Below are positions 15,371-24,400 of a stretch of 64,000 nucleotides of DNA, piece by piece. A model generated the notes under the pieces. The model saw nothing but the letters and a program-made list of their open reading frames with translations, was not told the origin of the DNA and did no database searches. The stretch lies in NCBI RefSeq assembly GCF_014655715.1, contig NZ_BNBM01000014.1, forward strand, positions 62,001 through 126,000. The letters are read 5' to 3'. Both the position numbers and the translations under genes were made by a program. The DNA comes from Streptomyces lanatus (lineage in GTDB: Bacteria; Actinomycetota; Actinomycetes; Streptomycetales; Streptomycetaceae). Position 1 is the first letter of the stretch. Every line of letters begins with the position of its first letter.

Positions 15371-15454
15371 GGCTGCCTCCTTCAGTGCCTACCCAAGTTC
15401 CGCGTTGTCACGGAGGTAGACCCTTTCGGGGAGAGTTCCTCATCGCCGCGGGCC

Positions 15455-15504
15455 CTGTCAGTGGCGGGTGTCACGATCGGACTGTCAGTGGCGGGTGTCA
15501 CTCT
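15455..15504 (+). promoter_or_regulatory. Duplicated RecA-NDp/PafBC-type promoter, leaderless
   Basis: A 20-bp unit (CTGTCAGTGGCGGGTGTCAC) occurs at 15455-15474 and 15482-15501. Each has TGTCAGTG, 8 bp, then a -10-like CACNNT (15472-15477 and 15499-15504), matching TTGTCRGTG-N8-TANNNT. The second copy ends 7 bp before the ATG, which implies a leaderless mRNA and fixes that start. Confidence 0.55.
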
Positions 15505-15511
15505 TGGCCTC

Positions 15512-16126
15512 ATGACGAACGGTGAACACGCCCTCACAGGGACGGAACCGGACTGGGACAAGGCCGCCGCCACCTTCGACGACGAGCCGGACCACGGCCT
15601 GCGCGACCCCGAAGTGCGCCAGGCATGGGCCGCCAGACTGCGGTCATGGCTGCCCGAGCGCGCGTCCGACGTACTCGATCTCGGCTGCGGCACAGGCAGC
15701 CTGTCACTCCTCGCGGCCGAGCAGGGGCACCGGGTCACGGGCGTGGACAGATCCGCCGCGATGGTCGCCCTCGCCCGCGCCAAGCTCGCCGGGCGTGACG
15801 CGGTGTTCCTGCGGGGCGACGCTGCGGCGCCGCCGGTGGGGGAGGAGCGGTTCGACGTGGTGCTCGTACGGCATGTGCTGTGGGCGCTGCCCGACCCGGG
15901 CCGGGTGCTGCGGCACTGGCGTGGGCTGCTGCGTCCGGGAGGACGGTTCGTGCTGATCGAGGGTGTGTGGGGGACGGTCTCGCCGGTCGGTATCCCGGCG
16001 GAACCGCTCACTTCCCTCCTCGCCCCGCTCGCCCTGGAGGTGCGTGTGGAGAGCCTGTCCGACGACCCGCGGCTGTGGGGCAGGGCCGTGGAAGACGAGC
16101 GGTATGCCGTGGTGGCGACGGCCTAG
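15512..16126 (+). CDS. SAM-dependent class I methyltransferase
   Basis: 204 aa from the ATG at 15512; the upstream in-frame extension lies inside the promoter repeats and is not used. The Rossmann-type SAM site is VLDLGCGTGSLSLLAAEQGHRVTGVDRS (motif I plus acidic loop), followed by motif II region FDVVLVRHVLWALPDPGRVLRHWRGLLRPGGRFVLIEG. The Methyltransf_11/25 pattern does not reveal the substrate. Its stop codon interlocks with that of the convergent DUF402 gene (shared CTAG). The DNA-damage-type promoter ahead of it suggests induction by genotoxic stress, but that is inference. Confidence 0.88.
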   Translation: MTNGEHALTGTEPDWDKAAATFDDEPDHGLRDPEVRQAWAARLRSWLPERASDVLDLGCGTGSLSLLAAEQGHRVTGVDRSAAMVALARAKLAGRDAVFLRGDAAAPPVGEERFDVVLVRHVLWALPDPGRVLRHWRGLLRPGGRFVLIEGVWGTVSPVGIPAEPLTSLLAPLALEVRVESLSDDPRLWGRAVEDERYAVVATA

Positions 16127-16629
16127 TCCAGCAGTGCCTCCAGGCCGCCCTCGACCCTGGCGAACCCCTCCAACTCGTACAGGGCCGCCACCGCCGAGGC
16201 CGCCGCCTCCGGGTCCGACTCCGCCAGGCCGCTCTCCGCGAACTCGTCCTCGTCCAGCCGCCGTACGTCCGTGCCGTCGGCCGAGCGCCACAGGTCCAGG
16301 TCGAGGTCCTCGACGACCAGCTCGCCGTCCGACAGCGTGGCCGGGCGGGTGATGTCGCAGTACCAGCCCTTGAGGACACCCTCCGCGTCGCGGACCTCCT
16401 TCACCGCGTACCAGCGATCACGCCAGTAGTACTCGGTGAAGACATCGCCCGGCTCGAACCGGACGAAGCCGAAGTCACGCACGCCGTCGCCGGACCAGGG
16501 GGCGCGGACGGTGACACGGGTGCCGTCGTCGGCGAGCAGCTCCGCCGTGTAACGGATCTTCGTACGGCCGCCCTTGACGAGGACCACGTCCAGCGGGCGT
16601 CCGCCCCGGTCAGCCGAGTTCGCGGACAT
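16123..16629 (-). CDS. DUF402 / FomD-like nucleotide phosphohydrolase family protein
   Basis: 168 aa. The family signature is plain: VKGGRTKIRYTAELLADDGTRVTVRAPW at the N-terminus, then FTEYYWRDRWYAVKEVRDAEGVLKGWYCDITRPATL, and the DLDLDLWRSADG metal-binding-like Asp cluster. DUF402 proteins include FomD (cleaves nucleotidylated phosphonates) and Ntdp-type nucleoside tri/diphosphatases, with divalent-metal-binding acidic residues; those Asp/Glu are kept. The gene overlaps the upstream tandem-GNAT gene by 20 bp and should be translated with it. The physiological substrate is not identifiable from context. Confidence 0.85.
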   Translation of the reverse strand: MSANSADRGGRPLDVVLVKGGRTKIRYTAELLADDGTRVTVRAPWSGDGVRDFGFVRFEPGDVFTEYYWRDRWYAVKEVRDAEGVLKGWYCDITRPATLSDGELVVEDLDLDLWRSADGTDVRRLDEDEFAESGLAESDPEAAASAVAALYELEGFARVEGGLEALLD

Positions 16630-17539
16630 GGCGGACCTCCGTCGCGCAGATCTCGTACCCGAACCACCGGTTGATCGCCAGCATGGGTTCATTGTCGGCG
16701 TCGTTGCCCGTGAACGCCTCCTTGTAGCCGGCGGCGCGGGCGCGGTGCAGCGAGTCGTTCTTGGCGAGCTTGGCCAGGCCCCGGCCGCGGTGGGCGCGGG
16801 CGGTGCCGGTCATCGCCGTGGAGTAGCGGGTGGCGCGGTCCGTGTAGGCGGCGCTGAAGGCGACGGGGCGGCCGTCGACGACCGCGACCGACGTCAGGTC
16901 CAGGTCCAGGAGTGGGTGCTTCCAGCTCTCCTCGATCCAGGCCTCGTAGTCGGTGAGATCGGCCCCGACATCGCTCGGTTCGTCCGACGTCGTCTCCGCG
17001 TCCAACTCGAACATCGGGCGCGGGTCGTCCGCGAAGTCCGCGGCCCTGCGCAGCTCCACGCCGGGCGGGAGATCCTGGAGAGGCGGCAGCGCGCCGTTCG
17101 CCAGGTCCAGGCGCAGGAAGTGGGCGGAGCGGCTCGCACGGTAGCCGTGCCGCTCGGCGAACGCCCGGTTGCCCGGCTCGTCCAGGACCCAGGAGAACAG
17201 CTTCGTCGCACCCAGCGCGGTGAGATGCTCCTCCGCGGCGCGCACGAGGAGGTCCCCGGCGCCGCGGCGCGTGCGGTCCGGCTGCACATAGATGTTGAGA
17301 TAACCCTGACCGGGCTCCCCACTGTCATGGGCGATGCCGACCTGGGCCGTGCCGATCGTCTCGCCGTCCTCCTCCGCGACGAGGGAGCGGTAGTGGGCGT
17401 CGGGGTGGGTGCGGGTCGTGCGATGGACGATGGCTTCCGGCGTCCACAGGACGTAGGGGATTGCCAGGTGTCGGCTGCGGGCGAAGCGCTCGACGTCGGC
17501 GGGCACTTCGGGGCGGAGGTCGCGTACGGTCACGGTCAT
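16610..17539 (-). CDS. Tandem GNAT acetyltransferase
   Basis: 309 aa containing two GNAT folds. The first (about 1-150) has YVQPDRTRRGAGDLLVRAAEEHL as acetyl-CoA motif. The second (about 155-309) has GTARAHRGRGLAKLAKNDSLHRARAAGY followed by NEPMLAINRWFGYE, a typical GNAT C-terminus. Such two-domain enzymes resemble mycothiol synthase MshD and aminoglycoside-type acetyltransferases in layout, but MshD-specific identity is not claimed. The ATG is the first codon after GTGGCG. It is divergent from a YtrA-type GntR regulator with 71 bp between starts, and forms an operon with the DUF402 gene. Confidence 0.87.
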   Translation of the reverse strand: MTVTVRDLRPEVPADVERFARSRHLAIPYVLWTPEAIVHRTTRTHPDAHYRSLVAEEDGETIGTAQVGIAHDSGEPGQGYLNIYVQPDRTRRGAGDLLVRAAEEHLTALGATKLFSWVLDEPGNRAFAERHGYRASRSAHFLRLDLANGALPPLQDLPPGVELRRAADFADDPRPMFELDAETTSDEPSDVGADLTDYEAWIEESWKHPLLDLDLTSVAVVDGRPVAFSAAYTDRATRYSTAMTGTARAHRGRGLAKLAKNDSLHRARAAGYKEAFTGNDADNEPMLAINRWFGYEICATEVRHVRELG

Positions 17540-17610
17540 GGTGGCGCACGCTACGTGGGGGATGTGCGCGGATGCCTCTCATTTTCCGGCGGGTACGGGA
17601 CAATCGCCCT

Positions 17611-17979
17611 GTGACCTTGAAGATCCACATCGACGACAGTGCCGCGCCGTACGAGCAGGTGCGGGCGCAGATCTCGGAGCAGGCGAGGGCGGGCGTACTG
17701 CCGGTGGGGTACCGCCTGCCGACCGTGCGGGGCCTGGCGGAGTCCCTGGGCCTGGCCGCGAACACCGTCGCCAAGGCGTACCGGGCGCTGGAGAGCGACG
17801 GGGTGATCGAGACGCGGGGGCGCAACGGCACGTTCGTGGCCGAGGCGGGCTCCGCGGCGGAACGGGAGCTCGCGTCGGCTGCCCAGGCGTACGTGGAGCG
17901 CGCCCGCCGGCTGGGGCTGACGGAGACGGATGCCCTCGTCGCCGTACGGGATGCCCTGCGGGCGGTTTACGGGGAGTAG
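17611..17979 (+). CDS. YtrA-subfamily GntR transcriptional regulator
   Basis: 122 aa, the short GntR type: winged HTH (residues about 10-80: APYEQVRAQISEQARAGVLPVGYRLPTVRGLAESLGLAANTVAKAYRALESDGVIETR) plus a small helical dimerisation tail (AYVERARRLGLTETDALVAVRDAL). YtrA-type regulators usually control an adjacent ABC transporter; none is present, and the nearest gene is the divergent tandem GNAT. The GTG follows ACAATCGCCCT with no Shine-Dalgarno, so the transcript may be leaderless. It ends 16 bp before the convergent DUF72 stop. Confidence 0.88.
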   Translation: MTLKIHIDDSAAPYEQVRAQISEQARAGVLPVGYRLPTVRGLAESLGLAANTVAKAYRALESDGVIETRGRNGTFVAEAGSAAERELASAAQAYVERARRLGLTETDALVAVRDALRAVYGE

Positions 17980-17995
17980 GGCGACCCGCGGGTGT

Positions 17996-18748
17996 TCAGG
18001 GGGTGCGGGTGACCACCAGGTCGGTCGAGCGTGCCGCCTTCGCGAACGTCACCGCGTCCTCCACCGCCGCCCCGCGCGGGTCGTTGTTGAAGTACGCGTA
18101 CACGTCCTCGTCCTCCGCCCAGGTCTCCGTGATCCGCTCGACCCATGTCTTCAGTGCCTGCCGGCCATAGTGCGGCCACACATGTGCGCGGCCCACATGG
18201 AAGCGGACGTATCCCCAGTCGGTGGTGCGCCACAGCGGAGTCACCGGGCGGGACTCGACGTCGGCCCAGCACAGGGCCGCGCCCCGGGACTCCAGGACCT
18301 CGCGCACCCGAGGCGTCCACCAGCTGTCGTGCCGGGGTTCGACCGCGACCCGCGTCGCGGCGGGGAAGCACTCCAGACAGGCGTCCAGCAGCCCGGCGTC
18401 CGCCCGTAGCGTGGGCGGCAGCTGGAGCAGGACCGGGCCGAGCCGGGCACCCAACCCCTCCGCATGGGACATCAGACGGCTCACCGGCTCCTCGGGATCC
18501 CGCAGCCGCTTGATGTGGGTCAGATAGCGGCTCGCCTTCACCGCGACCACGAAGTCACCCGGCACCCGGTCCCGCCACGCCTCGAAGTTCTCCCTGGTCG
18601 GCAGCCGGTAGAAGGCGTTGTTGATCTCGACCGTGGCGAACTGTGCGGCGTACTCCTCCAGCCACAGCCGTATAGGGACGTCCGGCGGGTACAACACGCC
18701 CCGCCAGTCCCGGTACTGCCACCCCGAAGTCCCGACGAACAGGGTCAT
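17996..18748 (-). CDS. DUF72 (YecE-like) TIM-barrel protein
   Basis: 250 aa. The opening FVGTSGWQYRDWRGVLYPPDVP, the core TVEINNAFYRLPTRENFEAWRDRVPGDFVVAVKASRYLTHIKRL, LLQLPPTLRAD, VAVEPRHDSWW and the terminal YAYFNNDPRGAAVEDAVTFA are the full set of DUF72 motifs. These are predicted TIM-barrel proteins related to endonuclease IV folds, of unestablished activity. The gene sits 15 bp downstream of the AAA-ATPase gene on the same strand, so the two are probably co-transcribed. Confidence 0.9.
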   Translation of the reverse strand: MTLFVGTSGWQYRDWRGVLYPPDVPIRLWLEEYAAQFATVEINNAFYRLPTRENFEAWRDRVPGDFVVAVKASRYLTHIKRLRDPEEPVSRLMSHAEGLGARLGPVLLQLPPTLRADAGLLDACLECFPAATRVAVEPRHDSWWTPRVREVLESRGAALCWADVESRPVTPLWRTTDWGYVRFHVGRAHVWPHYGRQALKTWVERITETWAEDEDVYAYFNNDPRGAAVEDAVTFAKAARSTDLVVTRTP

Positions 18749-18763
18749 AAATCCATCAAAGCA

Positions 18764-19858
18764 CTACAGATACAGGCCCGCGTCCGCCCCGTCCCGAGGA
18801 TCCGGCAGCGACGTCGGCGACGTCCCCCGCTTCAGGGCGTACAGCTCCGCCAGCGTGGCGCCCTCCCGGCCGACGCCCTCGTCCGTGCCCAGCCAGCCCA
18901 CCGCCTCCCGGCGGGTCAGCGGACCCACCTCGATGCGGGCCAGACAGCGGCCGGGGCGGACGACGGCGGGGTGCAGGCGCTCCAGGTCCTCGTTGGTGGT
19001 GACGCCGACGAGGACGTTGCGGCCCTGGCCGAGCAGGCCGTCGGTCAGGTTCAGCAGCCGGGACAGGGCTTGGCCCGCCGTGTGCTTCGCCTCGCCCCGG
19101 ATCAGTTCGTCGCAGTCCTCCAGGAGCAGCAGCCGCCAGCGGCCCTTGCCCGTGGAGTCGTCCTCGCCGATCGCGATGTCCATGAGGTAGCCGACGTCGC
19201 TGAAGAGGCGCTCCGGGTCCAGGACGCAGTCCACCTGGCACCAGTCCCGCCATGAGCGGGCCAGGGTCCGCAGCGCCGACGTCTTGCCGGTGCCCGGCGG
19301 GCCGTGCAGCAGGAGCAGGCGGCCCGCGATGTCCTCGGGGGTCGTCTTCATCAGGCGGTCCATGGCGTCCGCGACCGGCGCGGTGTAGTTGGGCCGCACC
19401 TCGTCCCAGGTGCCCGCCGAGATCTGCCGGGTCGTGCGGTGCGGGCCGCGCCTGGGGGAGACGTACCAGAAGCCCATGGTGACGTTCTCCGGCTGCGGCT
19501 CGGGCTCGTCGGCCGCGCCGTCCGTCGCCTCGCCGAGGACCCGCTCCGCCAGCTCCTCGCTGGTCGCCGTCACGGTGACGTCGGCGCCCCGGTTCCAGCG
19601 GGAGACCAGCAGGGTCCAGCCGTCGCCCTCGGCCAGCGTCGCGCTGCGGTCGTCGTCGCGGGCGGTGCGCAGCACACGGGCGCCCGGCGGCAGCAGCGTC
19701 GCCCCGGACCGTACGCGGTCGATGTTCGCCGCGTGCGAGTACGGCTGCTCGCCCGTCGCGAAGCGGCCGAGGAACAGCGCGTCGACGACGTCGGACGGCG
19801 AGTCGCTGTCGTCGACGTTGAGCCGGATCGGCAGAGCTTCGTGCGGGTTCACGGACAT
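18764..19858 (-). CDS. AAA-family ATPase with N-terminal DUF5925
   Basis: 364 aa. Residues 1-140 form the DUF5925 region (LNVDDSDSPSDVVDALFLGRFATGEQPYS...). The AAA core has Walker A GPPGTGKTS, Walker B LLLLEDCDE, the sensor NVLVGVTTNEDL and arginine-rich VVRPGRCLARIEVGPL, with the helical lid after it. The ATG start (MSVNPHEALP) is chosen over a longer reading that runs into the divergent gene. A role in remodelling or unfolding a partner is expected from the family, but no partner is known. It is upstream of DUF72 in the same operon. Confidence 0.88.
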   Translation of the reverse strand: MSVNPHEALPIRLNVDDSDSPSDVVDALFLGRFATGEQPYSHAANIDRVRSGATLLPPGARVLRTARDDDRSATLAEGDGWTLLVSRWNRGADVTVTATSEELAERVLGEATDGAADEPEPQPENVTMGFWYVSPRRGPHRTTRQISAGTWDEVRPNYTAPVADAMDRLMKTTPEDIAGRLLLLHGPPGTGKTSALRTLARSWRDWCQVDCVLDPERLFSDVGYLMDIAIGEDDSTGKGRWRLLLLEDCDELIRGEAKHTAGQALSRLLNLTDGLLGQGRNVLVGVTTNEDLERLHPAVVRPGRCLARIEVGPLTRREAVGWLGTDEGVGREGATLAELYALKRGTSPTSLPDPRDGADAGLYL

Positions 19859-20013
19859 GCCGCCATGATCGGGCACGCGACGCCCCCGTGCACCCGGTTT
19901 CCGCCGCACGTCCCGCCAACGGTGCACGTCCCGCGCCCTCCGCGGCCTGTTACGGGACTGTGTACCTCCGAAACCTGCCCCAGCGCCCGACACCCCCGTT
20001 ACCGTTGTCCTTG

Positions 20014-21426
20014 ATGGGACGTCATGGGTGGAATTCGGGGGCACGGCGGTGGCGGCTCACCGCACTGCTCGGCGTGGGCGCGGCCGCTCTGGCGCTGGTC
20101 GTGACCCTCCTCAACACGCTTCCGGGCAACGGTGTGAACACCGACGGCACCTCACGCGACGGCGACAAGCCGCACGGCAACCCGACCGCCACACCGGACG
20201 CGACGAATCCCGAGGTCGGCTGGGGCTTCACGCACACCGAGCACAGCGCCGACGAAGGCGCCTCCGCCGCCGTCAAGCGCGTCGAGGGACGGCTCGCGGA
20301 CGCCGGGGGGCTGCCGCAGATCCAGCACATCATGGGCTGGGGCGCCGACAACCCGGAGCCGGTCAGGGGGCGTTACGACTTCGAGGCGATGGACCGCCGT
20401 ATCGACTTCGTCCGCGCCTCCCGCAGCACCCCGGTCGTCACCCTGTGCTGCGCCCCCGACTGGATGAAGGGCGGCGAGGCGGGCGTCGACAACACCGACT
20501 GGAGCCAGGCCGCCCTGGAGACCGCGCCCGACCCGGAGCACTTCGAGGACTACGCCGCGCTCGCCGTGACCGTCGCCAAGCGCTACCCGGACGTACGCCA
20601 CTTCATCGTCTGGAACGAGTTCAAGGGCTTCTGGAACGACGCCGAGGGCCGCTGGGACTACGAGGGCTACACCAAGCTCTACAACCTCATCTACAAGGCG
20701 CTCAAGAAGGTCAACCCCGACATCATGGTCGGCGGGCCCTACCTCGTGATGGACAGCGTCGACCCGCGCGCGGAGGAGGCCTCGAAGGCCCTGACCGGCT
20801 CCTGGGGTGCCCTGGACCAGCGCACCGTCGACGCCTTCGCGTACTGGAACGAGCACAAGGCGGGCGCCGACTTCGTCGTCGTGGACGGCTCCAGTTACAC
20901 CCGGGACGACGAGCTGCTGCCCGACGAGTTCACGGCCACCGACAAGTTCACGGCCGTGGGGGAGTGGGTGCGGAAGCAGACCGGTGATCTGCCGCTGTGG
21001 TGGGCCGAGTACTACGTCGAGCCCGCCGACGGCAACGACGACCGCAAGGGCTGGTCCGAGTCCCGCCGGGTCGCCGTCCAGGCCGCCGGGATGATGGCGC
21101 TGGCCAAGGGAGGTGCCACCTCCGCCTTCTACTGGAACCCGGAGGAGGAGAAGGGCACCGAGTGCGCCGGCTGTCTGTGGACGCCGACGGACGCCTCGCG
21201 TGGCGGTGCGAAGCTGCCGATGTACGACCTGGTCGCGCGGTTCGGGAAGGAGTTCCGGCCGGGGACCGGGTACAAGGAGGTGTCCGTGGACAAGCCCGAC
21301 GTCCGGGTTCTCGCCACGGACAAGGTGATCCTCGCCGTGAACACCCTCGACCGGCAGACCACCGCGAAGATCGACGGCGAGAAGGTCGAGCTGCAGGCCT
21401 ACGAGGTCAGGTGGCTCCAACGCTGA
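20014..21426 (+). CDS. Membrane-anchored glycoside hydrolase, GH39-like (beta-xylosidase/PslG type)
   Basis: 470 aa. An N-terminal membrane anchor (about residues 14-37) is followed by a Thr/Asp-rich linker and a (beta/alpha)8 barrel from about 65. GH39-like landmarks are HFIVWNEFKGFW with the acid/base Glu202 and LPLWWAEYYVE with the nucleophile Glu332; GGPYLVMDS lies between. The C-terminal beta-domain ends in YEVRWLQR. GH39 includes xylosidases and the biofilm-matrix hydrolase PslG. The ATG follows TTG directly and lacks a clear Shine-Dalgarno; -10-like TACCGT sits 9-14 bp upstream, so translation may be leaderless. It converges, with an 18-bp gap, on the polysaccharide flippase-fusion gene and may act on that product. 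Confidence 0.82.
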   Translation: MGRHGWNSGARRWRLTALLGVGAAALALVVTLLNTLPGNGVNTDGTSRDGDKPHGNPTATPDATNPEVGWGFTHTEHSADEGASAAVKRVEGRLADAGGLPQIQHIMGWGADNPEPVRGRYDFEAMDRRIDFVRASRSTPVVTLCCAPDWMKGGEAGVDNTDWSQAALETAPDPEHFEDYAALAVTVAKRYPDVRHFIVWNEFKGFWNDAEGRWDYEGYTKLYNLIYKALKKVNPDIMVGGPYLVMDSVDPRAEEASKALTGSWGALDQRTVDAFAYWNEHKAGADFVVVDGSSYTRDDELLPDEFTATDKFTAVGEWVRKQTGDLPLWWAEYYVEPADGNDDRKGWSESRRVAVQAAGMMALAKGGATSAFYWNPEEEKGTECAGCLWTPTDASRGGAKLPMYDLVARFGKEFRPGTGYKEVSVDKPDVRVLATDKVILAVNTLDRQTTAKIDGEKVELQAYEVRWLQR

Positions 21427-21444
21427 GGAGCCACCCCACCTCCG

Positions 21445-24400
21445 TTACTTGATCGTCAGGAACCGCTGCACCAACGAAGCCAGCAACACCGCCAGCAGCG
21501 GCAACGAGAACCAGAAGCTGCTCTGCAGCCACCGCAACTGCCGCACGCCCGGCGCCATAGCCACCCGGACGATCTCGCGGGCCATCAGCAGCACGATCAG
21601 CGCGAGCGCCGCAAGGCCGCCGACCACCGACCACGGCGTCCAGGTCACCTGCGGCCCGATCGGCCCGGGATCGGCCTTCGGGACGGCACCCGCGGGCTGC
21701 TTCTTCAGCGCGTACATCGTCACATCGGCGTTGCCGAAGACCCGCTTCAGCTCCTGCCGCTTGTCGAGGTTCTGGAGCAGCCTCGTCTCCCAGGTCGCCG
21801 AATAGCCGACGTCCAGCCGGAGATAGGTGACCTGACCCCGGTTGATCATCAGATACGAGTTCGGGCCCGCGTCCTTCAGCGCCTTCACCAGGCCCGACAC
21901 CAGCACCGGGTCGACCGGAGCCTGCGTCGGCACATAGGACACCTTCTCCATGTCCCGCGAACCCCATGGCATCGCCGGTGTCACATCGTTCACCGGGTCG
22001 CTGCTCAGCCAGAGCAGTCTGAGGCTCGGGTCGTCATGGGCGTACACGTACTCCATGGCGGCGACCTCGCCGGGCTTGACCCGCTCGAACGGCTCGTTGC
22101 CCCAGCGGGCCACCAGGAAGCCGCCCATCAGCACCAGGCCCGCCATCAGCGCCGCCAGCGGGGCGAGGCTCACCCGGTCCTTGTCGCGTTCCTTGGCGGT
22201 GACGCCGGTGCGCGGGAAGAAGGCGAGGCCGGTGAGGAGGGCCGCGCCGGGCAGGGCGAACATGAAGACCCGCAGGGCCATCTCACCGCCGTACGACTGC
22301 ATGCCGAAGCCCAGGAACGGCACGAAGGTGAGGACGAGCAGCGAGCGTTCGCGGTAGTGGTGGAAGCGGCGGCGCCACCAGCCCCAGCAGGCGAAGGCCA
22401 TCACACCGCCGGCGAGCAGCACGCGGACGTACAGCACCAGCTTGTGCGTGGAGCTGCCGCCTTCGATACGGCCGGACACCGACGACGTCACATTGCCGCC
22501 CACGCCGCCGACCCCGCCGAAGAGCTCGTCGAAGTGGCCGGACCAGTACGGCTCGGCCATGAAGCCGATCCAGACGGTGACCATGACACCGAACAGGATG
22601 GGCAGACCGCGCAGTTCGGACCTGCCGATCAGGACGAGCGCCGTGAGCACGCCCAGCATCACGAACGGCGTGAGCTGGTGGGCCGGGACGCTCGCCGCGA
22701 ACAGGCCGGTCACGACCATGAGCAGTACGGCCCGCTGACGGCGGTCCGTCGGCTCGACCTCCAGCTCGCCGGGCCGGCGCTTCGTCCAGATCACCCGTGG
22801 CGCGCGGAACCAGACCAGCAGGATCGCCGCGAAGACGAGATACAGCAGGTAGGTGAAGCCCTGCGGGGAGAAGTAGTCCTGGCCGACCCAGCCGCTGAGC
22901 ACGAACACCCAGATGCCGGTCCACTTGGCCCGCCAGCTCGCCCGCATATGGCGTACCAGGAGGAACATCGGGACCAGGTACAGCAGTTGCATCGCCGTCG
23001 GCCACCAGCGGATGACCTCGGTCAGGTCGTTGACCCCGCAGGCCTTCGCGGTGAACGCGGCCACCGCGAAGAAGCCCGGCCAGCTCCAGCGCGCGTCCAG
23101 GTCGGGCACCGCCGAGCCGGTGCGGTCGATGTAGTCGAGGAAGCCGAGGTGCTGCCACGCCGTCGCGAACCGCGGCTCGGTCTCGATCAGGGCGGGCAGG
23201 GCGTGCAGCGACACGACCGTCGCGAGCAGCGTGAGCAGCAGCAGCGCCCGGTGCTCACGGCCCAGCCACAGCAGCGACGCGAACGTCACCGCCAGCAGCG
23301 CCGCCCCGAGCAGCGTCGCCGGCGGCAGCACCGAGATCAGCCCGAGCCCGCCCATGCTGTCCAGGTCGGACTCGCCGAGCCGCAGCGCGGGCACCCAGTA
23401 CAGCAGCAGCGCGGCGATCAGCAGACAGCCCAGGATCACCCCGAGACGGGTCGGCAGCAGCCGCTCACGCCGGGCCGGCGCGGGCTCTTCGGGCATGGGC
23501 GGCTCTTCCGGTACGGCGGCCTCCTCGCGCTCTTCTGGTACGGCCGTCTCCTCGCCGGCGCCCTTGCCCGCGTCGAACTCCGCCTCGAACGGCGCGTCCA
23601 CCTCGGCCGGCTCCCGCTCCTCCACCGGAAGCCCGAACTCCGGTGTCCGTGCCCAGGTCGGCCGGTGTTCCGGACGTACCGGCGGCGTGCCCGTGGGCGG
23701 TGTCCCCGGACCCGGGCGGACATCCGGCCGCCGCTCCAGGTGGTCGAAGTCCACATGGATGCCGAGAGCGAGGGTGTCGCTGTCCAGCGCCCAGCCGGGC
23801 CCCCGCTTGCGCGCCCCCTCGGGCACCTCGCGCGCCCCCAGGTCGGCGAGGTCGCCGTCGGGTGCCGCGTCCTCGGGGATCTCGGCCGAGTTCGCCCGCG
23901 CGGTCCGGTACAGCTTGGGCGCGGCGATCGCGACGATCACCGACAGCGCGGCGATCTCGGCGACGCCCGCGCCGGTCAGGCCCATCCGGGGGAGCAGCAC
24001 CAGCGTCAGACCGAGCACCAGGGCACACAACAGGCCCTGGAGCCACGCAAGTCCGGCGGTGCGGCTCTGGGCGCGCAGGACCGCGAAGTACGTCTCCATC
24101 ACGACCCGCAGCAGTCCGCCGACCGCGAACCAGCGCAGCAGCGGCGTCGCCGCGTCCGCGTAACCCGGGCCGAAGACGCCCAGGATCCAGGGCGCCCCGA
24201 AGAACAGGATCGCGGCGACCGGGAGCATGATCCGCGCCATGCGCTTCAGCGCCGCGCGGGTGTTGGCGGCCAGCCGGCCGGGATCGTGGGCGCCCTCGAC
24301 CGTGAGGGATGCGCCCATGTTGATGGCGAGCAGATTGACGGTGCCGCCGATGGTGGCCGTGATGTAGAAGTACGCGTTGTCCTCGGAGGAGACCTGCGCC

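Noticed and set aside
15455..15501. Exact 20-bp direct repeats as a possible CRISPR or att site
   Set aside because: Only two copies with a 7-bp spacer and clear promoter-like content next to an ATG.
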